Assembly (NCBI GenBank): GCA_949152475.1
Contig: OX424569.1
Coordinates: 20,869,170 to 20,933,169 of the forward strand
Reading direction: 5' to 3'
Length of the DNA: 64,000 nucleotides
Source of the DNA: Terebella lapidaria
Lineage: Eukaryota; Annelida; Polychaeta; Terebellida; Terebellidae
In this document: piece by piece, positions 24,720-36,719 of the stretch
Layout of the letters: the number at the start of each line of letters is the position of its first letter
How positions within the stretch are numbered: position 1 is the stretch's first letter
Made by a program: the position numbers and the translations under genes
The notes under the pieces: generated by a model
What the model was told of the DNA's origin: nothing
The model's database searches: none
Seen by the model: only the letters and a program-made list of their open reading frames with translations

Positions 24720-26400
24720 TGCTGAGTCATCCTTGAGGCATCCTGCATATCTCGGAAACGGTGCGTCGTAGAGTGAAACGGACGTTATTTTCGGACTCGT
24801 CGCAATAAAAACATACATGTCTAAGGTGTATTATGGATGAACTTTGACCTTGACCCAAAATTTTTTTGCCGAGTCGTCATTTTTCGTTTTCATCGATATC
24901 TCGGAAACGGTCCGTCGTAGAGTGAAACGGACGTTATTTTCGGACTCGTCGCCCTAGACTAACATGTCTAAGGGGGTATTATTGATGAACTTTGTCCTTG
25001 ACCCGAAATTTTTTTGCTGAGTTGGCATTTTTCTTTTTCGTCGATATCTCGGAAACGGTGCGTCGTAGAGCGAAACGGACGTTATTTTCGGACTCGTCGC
25101 CCTAGACCAACATGTCTAAGGGGTATTATGGATGAACTTTGACCTTGACCCAAAATTTTTTTGCCGAGTCGGCATTTTTCGTTTTCGTCGATATCTCGGG
25201 AACGGTGCGTCGTAGAGCGAAACGGACGTTATTTTCGGACTCGTCGCCCTAGACAAATATGTCTAAGGGGTATTATGGATGAACATCGACCTTGACCCGA
25301 AATTTTTTTTGCCGAGTCGGCATTTTTCGTTTTCGTCGATATCTCGGAAACGGTGCTTCGTAGAGCGAAACGGACGTTATTTTCGGACTCGTCACCCTAG
25401 ACAAACATGTCTTAAGGGTATTATGAATGAACTTTGACCTTGACACGAAATTTTTTTGCCGAGTCGGCATTTTTCGTTTTCGTCGATATCTCGGAAACGG
25501 TGCTTCGTAGAGCGAAACGGAAGTTATTTTCGGACTCGTCGCCCTAGACAAACATGTCTTAAGGGTATTATGGATGAACTTTGACCTTGACACGAATTTT
25601 TTTTGCCGAGTCGGCATTTTTCGTTTTCGTCGATATCTCGGAAACGGTGTGTCGTAGAGCGAAACGGACGTTATTTTCGGACTCGTCGCCCTAGACAAAC
25701 ATGTCTAAACGGTATTATGGATGAACTTTGACCTTGACCCGGTGTGTCGTAGAGCGAAACGGACGTTATTTTCGGACTCGTCGCTCTAGACAAACATGTC
25801 TAAGGGGTATTATGGATGAACTTTGACCTTGACTCGGCCTTTCTCGTTTTCATCGATATCTCGGGAACGGTGTGTCGTAGAGCGAAACGGACGTTATTTT
25901 CGGACTCGTCGCTCTAGACAACATTTATCTTATATGTATTATGGATGAACTTTGACCTTGACTAAAAATTTTGACACGAATTTTTTTGCCGAGTCGGCAT
26001 TTTTCGTTTTCATCGATATCTTGGAAACGGTGTGTCGTAGAGCGAAACGGACGTTATTTTCGGACTCGTCGCCCTAGACAAACATGTCTAAGGGGTATTA
26101 TGGATGAACTTTGACCTTGACTCGGCATTTCTCGTTTTCGTCGATATCTCGGGAACGGTGTGTCGTAGAGCGAAACGGACGTTATTTTCGGACTCGTCGC
26201 TCTAGACAACATTTATCTTATATTTATTATGGATGAACTTTGACCTTGACTAAAAATTTTTTTTCCGAGTTAGCATTTTTTGTTTTCGGTAATATCTCGG
26301 AAACGGTGAGTCGTAGAGCGAAACGGACTTTTTTTTCGGACTCGTCGCCCTAGACAAACATGTCTAAGGGGTATTATTTTAACGGTAAATTTTTTTGCGG
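24720..26400 (+). repeat. 147-bp minisatellite of family C (right copy)
   Basis: About eleven units with 'ggtgcgtcgtagagcg', 'ttttcggactcgtcgccc' and 'ttttgccgagtcggcattt'. Some units are shortened (25740-25950, 26100-26240). The long minus-strand open frame at 25273-25698 is a translation of this repeat and not a gene. Confidence 0.9.
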
Positions 26401-26504
26401 AGTCGACATTTTTCATTTTCGTCGATATCTAGTATATATTATAAATTAATCATCACACCGAAATGGCTCCAAGGCATCTTTAGGCCTTGACGTCTAGTCA
26501 CGAG

Positions 26505-26945
26505 TAAATTCAGCGTTGTATATAAAGGCAGCTAAACTTCTGATACATTCATCTTTCTTGTGTGCCATAATAAATTGAAAGCATGCTACTGTGCTACAGT
26601 TTGGTACAATGAATTTGTTTAGGTATTTCTGACTTGAATTATTACATGGGCAAATTAGGACAAAATGACATTCATCTTCTATTAAATTGATATTATTTAC
26701 TGATTTACAATACTGGCAAAAGCCTGCATCTTGTTTTGTTTTGTTGTGCCTGTTCTTCTCTATACCAAGTTTATGATCGAAATCATCGAAATCTGGCCAC
26801 AGATATTATGTGTTTCCAATATACAAATTAATGAACAAATACTTTTCTAGAGTCAGTTCTGTTTTGTGATTTCAGTAGTAGTTTAACTTTGTATTTACAG
26901 ACAATTTTGAATACCAATTTTGTTGTGCAAATTCTGTTACCCTCT
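26505..26945 (-). pseudogene. LINE 3' ORF fragment with zinc-binding C-terminus
   Basis: The minus strand reads ...FAQQNWYSKLSVNTKLNYY, then ...LTLEKYLFINLYIG..., ...DFDHKLGIEKNRHN... and CQYCKSVNNINLIEDECHF followed by VLICP. The CxxC...H...C pattern and 'EDE-HF--CP' signature match the C-terminal zinc-binding region of LINE reverse transcriptases and resemble the LINE at 60.4 kb (CNFC...EEEFHFCIKCPLYDDLR). Two in-frame stops are visible. It lies right beside the 3' end of family C, inside the TIR element. Confidence 0.7.
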
Positions 26946-26980
26946 GCCGAAATGTATTTCGGGGGAGAGGGGAGGTAAAT
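26940..26980. repeat. Hairpin with CCGAAAT/ATTTCGG arms
   Basis: CCTCTG-CCGAAAT-gt-ATTTCGG-GGGAGAGG forms arms of about 13-14 bp with a tiny loop. It resembles the 5' hairpins of families A and C and may be a lone end of a fourth hairpin family. Confidence 0.45.
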
Positions 26981-27999
26981 GCCCAACATATATACATTTA
27001 ATCAATTTTACAGTGTCATGTACAGTGTATGTATATAGTCCTTTCAATGCTAAGCACCAAATAGATTTTGGCTTGTCATAGGCTTATCTGAGAGATAGAA
27101 AGTAATGAAAAGTAATAATGACTAACCTACTAATATTTGTAACTCCCAACCCCCCACCCAAGAAACAGAAATCAAAAGAAATCACAACACATACACAATT
27201 TTCACGGTGAAATAGCTCAGCAGAGCTATTAACAAACCGTTCGAAATTACTCGCATGACCGTTCGAAATTATCCGCCTGTCATTTATGAGCGTTCGAAAT
27301 TGACCACATTTAAATTTTCTATTCTACTTGATTCGGACTCGTTTTGAGGAATATGCATCAATCAAATAGCATAACGTGATTCACTTTAGCTATGTCTAGG
27401 CACACGTTCAATTTAACTGACTCATCAAACGTTTGCACACACTAATAACGATATTACATTTTAATGACATGTATACTGCTTCTCGCCATTCAAAAATAAA
27501 TAATAAATAATCATCATAAAAACTCACGGTGTGCTTCAAAGGCATTCCACAGGTCAATGAAGTTTCACCGAGGTGGTAAATATAAATATTTGTGACATAA
27601 ACATCAGACAAATATACTTTTCACCTACCTTAATGTGTGGACCGTTCAAAATAGATCGCCAACCGTTCGAAATTGACCATCGACCGTTCGAAATTGATCA
27701 CCAAGCCCGTTCGAAATTATTTTACCGCGCCACCGCTTGTCTACAGTGATGATAATCAATGACAATGATGAGTTAATCAGTGGCACAAAATGATAAATAC
27801 AGATAAAATGAAAATCTTGTGTGTAATAAAGAACACTCTTCTATCATAACCAATTGTCATTCCGGATCTTGAGTATGGGAAATTAGTTGGTAAATAAATT
27901 GCCCACGTTATTGTGTATCCTAGCCCATTCATCATAACTCAATAGATGTATCAATAATGTTGTTTTGTATCACCATATGCTCAGAACATTGAGGTTCCT

Positions 28000-28000
<1 letters not shown>

Positions 28001-28051
<51 letters not shown>
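28001..28051. repeat. (AAT)n microsatellite at LINE 3' end
   Basis: About 17 units of AAT, read as ATT on the minus strand directly after 'AAAGAAATAAAG'. A short-repeat 3' tail is typical for CR1/L2-group LINEs. Confidence 0.9.
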
Positions 28052-28053
<2 letters not shown>

Positions 28054-29965
28054 TATTTCTTTTATAGGGCATTACAACACACAATGCATTCTCAGTGCGC
28101 TGTACAAGAACAATATACAATACATACACATTGTAAAAGGATGTGAAAGGTTAGAAAGTTTAAAAGCGACATGCTAAAACATGAACATCTAATGACTAGA
28201 GTAATTGACTAGAAATGAAATTTTGTTTTAAACAGAAATGTCTTTAGTTTCGTTTTAAAAGTGTCCAAGTTAGTGAAAGTCCTGACATCAATCGGTAGTG
28301 TATTCCAGACTTGTGGGGCAGCACTGCTGAAGGACTTGGCACCGTAGGTCGACGTTCTAACACTGGGCGTGGCCAAGAGACGTTGATCTGCAGACCGCAG
28401 ACTACGTCTAGCTGTGTGGAGGCAGACAGGTTCTTCAAGTTATGACGGACCGAGTCCATGCAACACTTTGAAAGTGATCAAGGCAACTTTAAAGTCGACG
28501 CGTTCCTTAATTGGCAACCAGTGTAACTTGTACAAGAGTTGTGTAATATGTGGCTTTTTCTTTGCCAGAGCCACCACTCTGGCTGCCGAGTTTTGTATTC
28601 ACTGCAGACGAGCTTTTTCATAGTCAGGAAGTCCGTAAAGCAGACTATTACAGTAGTTGAGTCTACTTGACACGAAAGCATGTACAAGTTCCTCGGTTGT
28701 TTTGATGTCGAGGAATTTTCGTATGGCACTGACCTGGCGGGACATCGACAGAGACGTATCCAAATAGACCCCAAGGTTCTTCTCCGTCTTTGAAGGGGTG
28801 ATGGAGGTGTCGCCGACAGTTATCCCAGGGAAAGGTAGACTGAGATTGTACTTGGAGGAAAACTGAATGAGTTCTGTCTTAGCATCATTCAACTTCAGCT
28901 TGTTTACCAGCATCCAGTTCTTGATGTCCGTTACGCACCTCTCCAGAGCCAGGGTTGTGCTTGAACATGTGTCCTTGTTGAGTGTCATGTATAGCTGGGA
29001 GTCATCAGCGTATAACATGTTTGAGACACCGTGATCCTTCATAATCTGGCTTAAGGGCGACATATAAAGGGAGAAAAGCACCGGGCCGAGGGCAGAGCCC
29101 TGTGGTACTCCATATTCTAATATCCTGGGGGTCGAGTTTTGAGCCTTTATTGATACACACTGAGATCGCCCGGTGATATAGTCTGTGATCCAAGTAAGAG
29201 CAGTATCTTTCAGTCCAAAGTTGTACTGCAATCGATTCAGAAGTATTGTGTGGTCTATGGTGTCGAAAGCGGCACTCAGATCGAGGAGGACGAGTGCCAC
29301 ATCCTTTCGTGCATCCAGGGCGAGAAGCAAATCGTTCTTTACTCGAAGTAAGGCGGTCTCAGTCGAATGGAACTTTCGGTACGCACTTCGCATCTCATCG
29401 TATAGTGAATGACGATGCAGGTGAGCATGCAGTTGCTTAGCCACAACTCGCTCCAAAAGTTTTGACAGGAATGTCAGATATGAGATGGGCCTGTAATTTT
29501 GTAGGCATTCTTTGTCTAGAGTTGATTTTTATCAGCAGAGTTGTGATCAGCGCCTGTTTGAAAATTTCAGGTACAGTTCCAGTTTTCATGGCCATGTTGA
29601 CGATCTGAGTCATAATGGGGAGTACCGCTAGTATCACAGTTTTCAGGAGGCGAGTGAGTACTGGGTCCATGCCACAAGATTTACTGGGACTTTCAGTGAT
29701 GATTTCTCCCAGCTCTGTTTCAGTGACGGGTTGAAATACTGTGAGAATCAGGAGTGAGAAACAGGAGTGGGAGAATCAGATGCATACTGATCGACGAATG
29801 CGTCCAGGTCGTCTCTGATTATCTTCATTTTTTTATGGAAGTAATCACTGAAAGATTCTGCCAGTTGTTTTCCATCCGTGTGTGAATGGAGTATCATTGT
29901 CTTTCAGTAACACTGAACAGCGTTTTAGTGTCGCAGTTTGATGTCTTGGTGCGATGGAATGTTTT
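28052..29965 (-). mobile_element. 5'-truncated CR1/L2-like LINE with reverse transcriptase
   Basis: The minus-strand frame from about 29690 runs through ...SCGMDPVLTRLL..., ...AMKTGTVPEIFKQALIT..., then the RT core (29456-28599): FHSTETALL, LLDLSAAFDTIDHTILLNRL, GVPQGSALGPVLFSLY and the catalytic NMLYADDSQLY. A frameshift near 29470-29520 separates the N-terminal piece. A TGA after ...EKARLQ (28596-28598) interrupts the frame, which continues as IQNSAARVVALAKKKPHITQ, LHWLPIKERVDFKVALITFK, and shifts again near 28445. The family normally carries an endonuclease upstream; that part is missing. The (ATT)n tail marks the 3' end. Confidence 0.85.
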
Positions 29966-30415
29966 TTTCGCATTCATGATCAATCTCATGTACCCCTAAA
30001 ACTTCTAATAAACGCCCGGGCGTCTATTGATTTCAGTTACACTCTAGACCCGGCGTCTATTAGTGGTGTTTCAGTTTTAACGTCTAAAGATACGTGTATC
30101 ATATGCGATATCGCCGAACCGAAAAGTACGTAAAAGGCTCGCATATGGCAGGGGGCCGTATCAAAAATATCGCATCCAAAGCGCGCATTATAATGTTTGT
30201 AATTAGTGCAAAAAAACAAGAACATATTGTACAACACGCACACCTGTCATGGTCCGATGAGTCCTAGTGTGTTGGTCCAGTGTCTCGTCTGTCGGCGTAT
30301 CATCGATGGTGCATGTTTGAATACAAATGAATGTGTGTGCAAATAAAATATGTTTTCGATTCCATAACGGCCCGTTCATTTTTTTTGTAGCATGGCCATA
30401 TCTCTTTATGTTCAT
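29966..30415. other. No gene recognised; short CG-rich palindromic words
   Basis: 'aataaacgcccgggcgtcta' and 'acccggcgtctattagtgg' at about 30007-30065 resemble an end of a MITE, but no partner end is defined. The rest is AT-rich sequence without recognisable domains. Confidence 0.4.
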
Positions 30416-33400
30416 AGGTATACGAACACATATAGGATTGCCATTTAACTCCATTATAACGTTTTATGAGAGAAATCACTTTCAAAATGTTTCAATTTTC
30501 ATAAAATTTCAGTATGTTGAAGCAATATATATAACTTACAAAATATTAAAAAATCAGCACATGTTGTTGGAATAGATCAAACGCTACAAGCATTTGACTG
30601 TTAGCTGCTGACACCTGGCGAATTCCTCAGAAAGCAAACTCCCAGAAAGGGCCGGTTTGTTTATATGTATTCATGCGCACAGTAACAGCTCCAATCAACA
30701 TGAAAATTCACATGTACATAGAGGAATACCCATAATACCACTATACAACCCAAAACAGAGACATTTTAAAGTGATACATGTGCATTTGGAGGAGAAACTG
30801 GGAGTTTTTAAATAATATAGTACTTTGATGCCTCATTTTGACCATATAAGGAAATCAATACAGGTCCATAACCTAAATAATGGCAATTTTCTTCACATTT
30901 TACAATTATAACTAACACCCCACATACAGAGGTGATAATCCCCAATTATTGAGCTCTTATGTGAAAAGGGAAGACTTGTAGAGAAGAAATAAAACAGTGA
31001 TTTTTGCACTTAAGAAAGGAAATATTTTGAACAAAAAAGTGAGATTTTCTTTGGAAATTTTGATTTGACGCCCGATCAAACATGCTCAAGGACAATTTGG
31101 GGTTTGTTTCAGATAAATGTATTATTCACCCATATATTACCATCAGTTTGATTCCCCTTGGACTAAATATGTCAAAATTTTAAAAGAGTTGGTAGTCCTA
31201 CCCCGCTGCTTAGCACCAAACACTTTCTACCATACTGCTGTCTACACCAATAGTATTCAAATGTCGCAAAATGCTACCACCACACTCTCAATATAGTATA
31301 TTTCTAAATTAAGCAAAAATTCCAAGGTTTTAATCTTGACAAAACACAAAAACGTAGACAATTTGTTGAAAATATGGTTTCTGTAAGCAAGAGATCACCG
31401 ACATTAGGTCACATAGGTGCCTTGTACAGGGGACTAATTTATGTGCTGTATGAAATTTATTTATAAAACACATTTATATGATGGACTGCAATCGATCAAA
31501 CGGCAAGAGACACATATGGGGTCAAAAATGTGGTTCTACGGCAATATCGAAAAAAAAATATGGTAAAAAAATCGGAAAAATGCGTACTTGACCAGATATG
31601 GTGCCAAAATTGCAATTAATATACCAAATGCATTCTGCAATGCCTAACCTAGCTTAATTATGATCGACTATATAGGTTGTGGTGATGAATTTCAGAGACA
31701 CCTAGTATTATCCACCGTTCAATTTTTGGTGGCCATTTCGACACCTTTTTCGGTTAGGCTGTGTCTGAGTCCAGTAGTCCTCAGTGAAAGTGTATAATAT
31801 TTTACAGTGATTTGAAATATTGGTTACTATATGAAAATAAAGAAAATAAAAAGGCACTAACTCCATGTCTTTAGCATTCAAGGGGGGGAGGGGATAAACA
31901 CCGCCGCTATTAGCATGTAGATATAATCCTACATATGTAATAAAAATCCACGTGAACGAAAACTATGGTTGCAATGGTGAAAAATTCATGAATACCGCAC
32001 ACTATCCACACACAAATTAAAGAAATGCCACAAAACCTGCTAAAAATCTATAATACACAAAATTCCATGTCCTCGGTTTAGTTATACGAACACATATAGG
32101 ATTGCCATTCAACTCCATTATAACGTTTTATGAGAGAAATCACTTTCAAAATGTTTCAATTTTCATAAACTTTCAGTATGTTGAAGCAATATATATAACT
32201 TACAAAATATTAAAAAATCAGCACATGTTGTTGGAATAGATCAAACGCTACAAGCATTTGACTGTTAGCTGCTGACACCTGGCGAATTCCTCAGAAAGCA
32301 AACTCCCAGAAAGGGCCGGTTTGTTTATATGTATTCATGCGCACAGTAACAGCTCCAATCAACATGAAAATTTACATGTACATAGAGGAATACCCATAAT
32401 ACCACTATACAAACCAAAACAGAGACATTTTAAAGTGATACATGTGCATTTGGAGGAGAAACTGGGAGTTTTTAAATAATATAGTACTTTGATGCCTCAT
32501 TTTGACCATATAAGGAAATCAATACAGGTCCATAACCTAAATAATGGCAATTTTCTTCACATTTTACAATTATAACACCCCACATACAGAGGTGATAATC
32601 CCCAATTATTGAGCTCTTATGTGAAAAGGGAAGACTTGTAGAGAAGAAATAAAACAGTGATTTTTGCACTTAAGAAAGGAAATATTTTGAACAAAAAAGT
32701 GAGATTTTCTTTGGAAATTTTGATTTGACGCCCGATCAAACATGCTCAAGGACAATTTGGGGTTTGTTTCAGATAAATGTATTATTCACCCATATATTAC
32801 CATCAGTTTGATTCCCCTTGGACTAAATATGTCAAAATTTTAAAAGAGTTGGTAGTCCTACCCCGCTGCTTAGCACCAAACACTTTCTACCATACTGCTG
32901 TCTACACCAATAGTATTCAAATGTCGCAAAATGCTACCACCACACTCTCAATATAGTATATTTCTAAATTAAGCAAAAATTCCAAGGTTTTAATCTTGAC
33001 AAAACACAAAAACGTAGACAATTTGTTGAAAATATGGTTTCTGTAAGCCAGAGATCACCGACATTAGGTCACATAGGTGCCTTGTACAGGGGACTAATTT
33101 ATGTGCTGTATGAAATTTATTTATAAAACACATTTATATGATGGACTGCAATCGATCAAACGGCAAGAGACACATATGGGGTCAAAAATGTGGCTTACAT
33201 ATGGTTTCTGTAAGCCAGAGATCACCGACATTAGGTCACATAGGTGCCTTGTACAGGGGACTAATTTATGTGCTGTATGAAATTTATTTATAAAACACAT
33301 TTATATGATGGACTGCAATCGATCAAACGGCAAGAGACACATATGGGGTCAAAAATGTGGTTCTACGGCAATATCGAAAAAAAAATATGGTAAAAAAATC

Positions 33401-36195
33401 GGAAAAATGCGTACTTGACCAGATATGGTGCCAAAATTGCAATTAATATACCAAATGCATTCTGCAATGCCTAACCTAGCTTATTTATGATCGACTATAT
33501 AGGTTGTGGTGATGAATTTCAGAGACACCTAGTATTATCCACTGATCAATTTTTGGTGGCCATTTCGACACTTTTTTCGGTTAGGCTGTGTCTGAGTCCA
33601 GTAGTCCTCAGTGAAAGTGTATAATATTTTACAGTGATTTGAAATATTGGTTACTATATGAAAATAAAGAAAATAAAAAGGCACTAACTCCATGTCTTTA
33701 GCATTCAAGGGGGGGGGAGGGGATAAACACCGCCGCTATTAGCATGTAGATATAATCCTACATATGTAATAAAAATCCACGTGAACGAAAACTATGGTTG
33801 CAATGGTGAAAAATTCATGAATACCGCACACTATCCACACACAAATTAAAGAAATGCCACAAAACCTGCTAAAAATCTATAATACACAAAATTCCATGTC
33901 CTCGGTTTAGGTATACGAACACATATAGGATTGCCATTCAACTCCATTATAACGTTTTATGAGAGAAATCACTTTCAAAATGTTTCAATTTTCATAAACT
34001 TTCAGTATGTTGAAGCAATATATATAACTTACAAAATATTAAAAAATCAGCACATGTTGTTGGAATAGATCAAACGCTACAAGCATTTGACTGTTAGCTG
34101 CTGACACCTGGCGAATTCCTCAGAAAGCAAACTCCCAGAAAGGGCCGGTTTGTTTATATGTATTCATGCGCACAGTAACAGCTCCAATCAACATGAAAAT
34201 TTACATGTACATAGAGGAATACCCATAATACCACTATACAAACCAAAACAGAGACATTTTAAAGTGATACATGTGCATTTGGAGGAGAAACTGGGAGTTT
34301 TTAAATAATATAGTACTTTGATGCCTCATTTTGACCATATAAGGAAATCAATACAGGTCCATAACCTAAATAATGGCAATTTTCTTCACATTTTACAATT
34401 ATAACACCCCACATACAGAGGTGATAATCCCCAATTATTGAGCTCTTATGTGAAAAGGGAAGACTTGTAGAGAAGAAATAAAACAGTGATTTTTGCACTT
34501 AAGAAAGGAAATATTTTGAACAAAAAAGTGAGATTTTCTTTGGAAATTTTGATTTGACGCCCGATCAAACATGCTCAAGGACAATTTGGGGTTTGTTTCA
34601 GATAAATGTATTATTCACCCATATATTACCATCAGTTTGATTCCCCTTGGACTAAATATGTCAAAATTTTAAAAGAGTTGGTAGTCCTACCCCGCTGCTT
34701 AGCACCAAACACTTTCTACCATACTGCTGTCTACACCAATAGTATTCAAATGTCGCAAAATGCTACCACCACACTCTCAATATAGTATATTTCTAAATTA
34801 AGCAAAAATTCCAAGGTTTTAATCTTGACAAAACACAAAAACGTAGACAATTTGTTGAAAATATGGTTTCTGTAAGCCAGAGATCACCGACATTAGGTCA
34901 CATAGGTGCCTTGTACAGGGGACTAATTTATGTGCTGTATGAAATTTATTTATAAAACACATTTATATGATGGACTGCAATCGATCAAACGGCAAGAGAC
35001 ACATATGGGGTCAAAAATGTGGCTTACATATGGTTTCTGTAAGCCAGAGATCACCGACATTAGGTCACATAGGTGCCTTGTACAGGGGACTAATTTATGT
35101 GCTGTATGAAATTTATTTATAAAACACATTTATATGATGGACTGCAATCGATCAAACGGCAAGAGACACATATGGGGTCAAAAATGTGGTTCTACGGCAA
35201 TATCGAAAAAAAAATATGGTAAAAAAATCGGAAAAATGCGTACTTGACCAGATATGGTGCCAAAATTGCAATTAATATACCAAATGCATTCTGCAATGCC
35301 TAACCTAGCTTATTTATGATCGACTATATAGGTTGTGGTGATGAATTTCAGAGACACCTAGTATTATCCACTGATCAATTTTTGGTGGCCATTTCGACAC
35401 TTTTTTCGGTTAGGCTGTGTCTGAGTCCAGTAGTCCTCAGTGAAAGTGTATAATATTTTACAGTGATTTGAAATATTGGTTACTATATGAAAATAAAGAA
35501 AATAAAAAGGCACTAACTCCATGTCTTTAGCATTCAAGGGGGGGGGAGGGGATAAACACCGCCGCTATTAGCATGTAGATATAATCCTACATATGTAATA
35601 AAAATCCACGTGAACGAAAACTATGGTTGCAATGGTGAACAATTCATGAATACCGCACACTATCCACACACAAATTAAAGAAATGCCACAAAACCTGCTA
35701 AAAATCTATAATACACAAAATTCCATGTCCTCGGTTTAGGTATACGAACACATATAGGATTGCCATTCAACTCCATTATAACGTTTTATGAGAGAAATCA
35801 CTTTCAAAATGTTTCAATTTTCATAAACTTTCAGTATGTTGAAGCAATATATATAACTTACAAAATATTAAAAAATCAGCACATGTTGTTGGAATAGATC
35901 AAACGCTACAAGCATTTGACTGTTAGCTGCTGACACCTGGCGAATTCCTCAGAAAGCAAACTCCCAGAAAGGGCCGGTTTGTTTATATGTATTCATGCGC
36001 ACAGTAACAGCTCCAATCAACATGAAAATTCACATGTACATAGAGGAATACCCATAATACCACTATACAAACCAAAACAGAGACATTTTAAAGTGATACA
36101 TGTGCATTTGGAGGAGAAACTGGGAGTTTTTAAATAATATAGTACTTTGATGCCTCATTTTGACCATATAAGGAAATCAATACAGGTCCATAACC
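30416..36195. repeat. Tandem array of a 1.66-1.83-kb unit (3.25 copies)
   Basis: The start word 'tatacgaacacatatagg' recurs at about 30420, 32084, 33913 and 35742. Units are 1664, 1829 and 1829 bp, and a fourth stops at about 36195 after 'aatacaggtccataacc'. Units 2 and 3 contain an internal 164-bp direct duplication ('ggtttctgtaagccagag' to 'ggggtcaaaaatgtgg', at 33032-33360 and 34861-35189) that unit 1 lacks. Units 2 and 3 differ at very few bases. No coding region is recognised. Confidence 0.95.
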
Positions 36196-36463
36196 ATATC
36201 TTCAAATGAGAGGCGTTCCGCCCCTCAGACTGAAGGTGTGAATAGCTACAAGTACAAGTACGAGTACAAGTGAGTGGATGCGGAAACTCTTTAATATCTG
36301 GTGTAGAAACAAGTAATATCAAATGAATACATGAAATTCGAATTGGAGATAAGTACATGAAATTCAAAATCACGACAATTGAAGTCGTCACCAATGTTGT
36401 TAAGCATAACGTACTGGACATAGTATATATATAACACGCCTGATATTTGGTATAGAGTTATCA

Positions 36464-36700
36464 CTAGAGACAGATAGCAAGTGCAAGTATGTAGAAGTAG
36501 TCCTTGCTACATGTAGAAGGTCGTTTCTCTGACTGCTTGTCTTGTGAGCCAGGGGGTGTGATATCCTTGCGCTTCGTGGCACGCGAGCGCGGGGTGGACG
36601 TCTCGTGGATAGCAGCTGTGTTTTTCTGTGGGCGCCGTGGACGTGGGGTTTCTTTATGCACGGCCGCTGAAGTGATGGCTTGATCCACCTGATGGATGAG
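36464..36700 (-). CDS. Exon-like basic, Pro/Ser-rich open frame of unknown function
   Basis: The minus strand shows a T-rich tract and 'tcttgctctag' just upstream, like a splice acceptor, then an open frame ...HQVDQAITSAAVHKETPRPRR, QKNTAAIHETSTPRSRATKR, KDITPPGSQDKQSEKRPST ending at a stop at 36464. The residues are Lys/Arg/Pro/Thr-rich, as in a disordered linker. Its 3' part is cut by the start of the 6.5-kb array, and partial copies recur at 42838-42957 and 49381-49500. It could be the last exon of an element-borne or host gene, or chance. Family unknown. Confidence 0.3.
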   Translation of the reverse strand, partial: LIHQVDQAITSAAVHKETPRPRRPQKNTAAIHETSTPRSRATKRKDITPPGSQDKQSEKRPSTCSKDYFYILALAICL

Positions 36701-36719
36701 CTAGAGCAAGATATACAAC

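Larger units (their letters stand above)
20588..26497 (+). mobile_element. Family C hairpin element, complete right copy
   Basis: The 5' end AAGGCATTT-cggcat-AAATGCCTT (20588-20611) forms a 9-bp hairpin and contains AGGCATTTCGG, inverted relative to the 3' CCGAAATG (26458). The 3' hairpin CAAGGC/GCCTTG and terminal CTAG (26494-26497) are followed by T; the left flank ends in TT, so insertion is between T and T. The interior holds the gaggtccgtgagg module, a family A insertion (21071-24507) and the 147-bp minisatellite (24720-26400). Confidence 0.7.
19278..27748. mobile_element. TIR element with symmetric TTCGAACGG clusters and 5-bp TSD, split by a C+A insertion
   Basis: The left end CACTGTAGATACGCAGTGGC (19278) and right end (reverse complement from 27748: CACTGTAGACAAGCGGTGGC) match for about 115 bp, flanked by ATGAT on both sides (19273-19277 and 27749-27753). 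Each TIR holds about four copies of a word close to GATCAATTTCGAACGG. A second cluster of three lies about 430-510 bp inside each end (19710-19785 and 27235-27308). Removing the nested C element (20588-26497) leaves about 2.56 kb. The superfamily is unassigned; the 5-bp duplication and CAC start recall Transib-like transposons, but no such gene is present. Confidence 0.7.

Noticed and set aside
25273-25698. 141-residue minus-strand open frame with internal repeats
   Set aside because: Its period equals the 147-bp minisatellite (a multiple of three), so the long frame is a by-product of the repeat.
19278-27748. A RAG-like or Transib transposon
   Set aside because: Only the CAC start and the 5-bp duplication agree; no RAG- or Transib-like reading frame is present and the TIR interior is unlike known recombination signals, so the name is withheld.
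27932-28129. 65-residue frame with a poly-Leu run
   Set aside because: It is a translation of the (AAT)n tail of the LINE.
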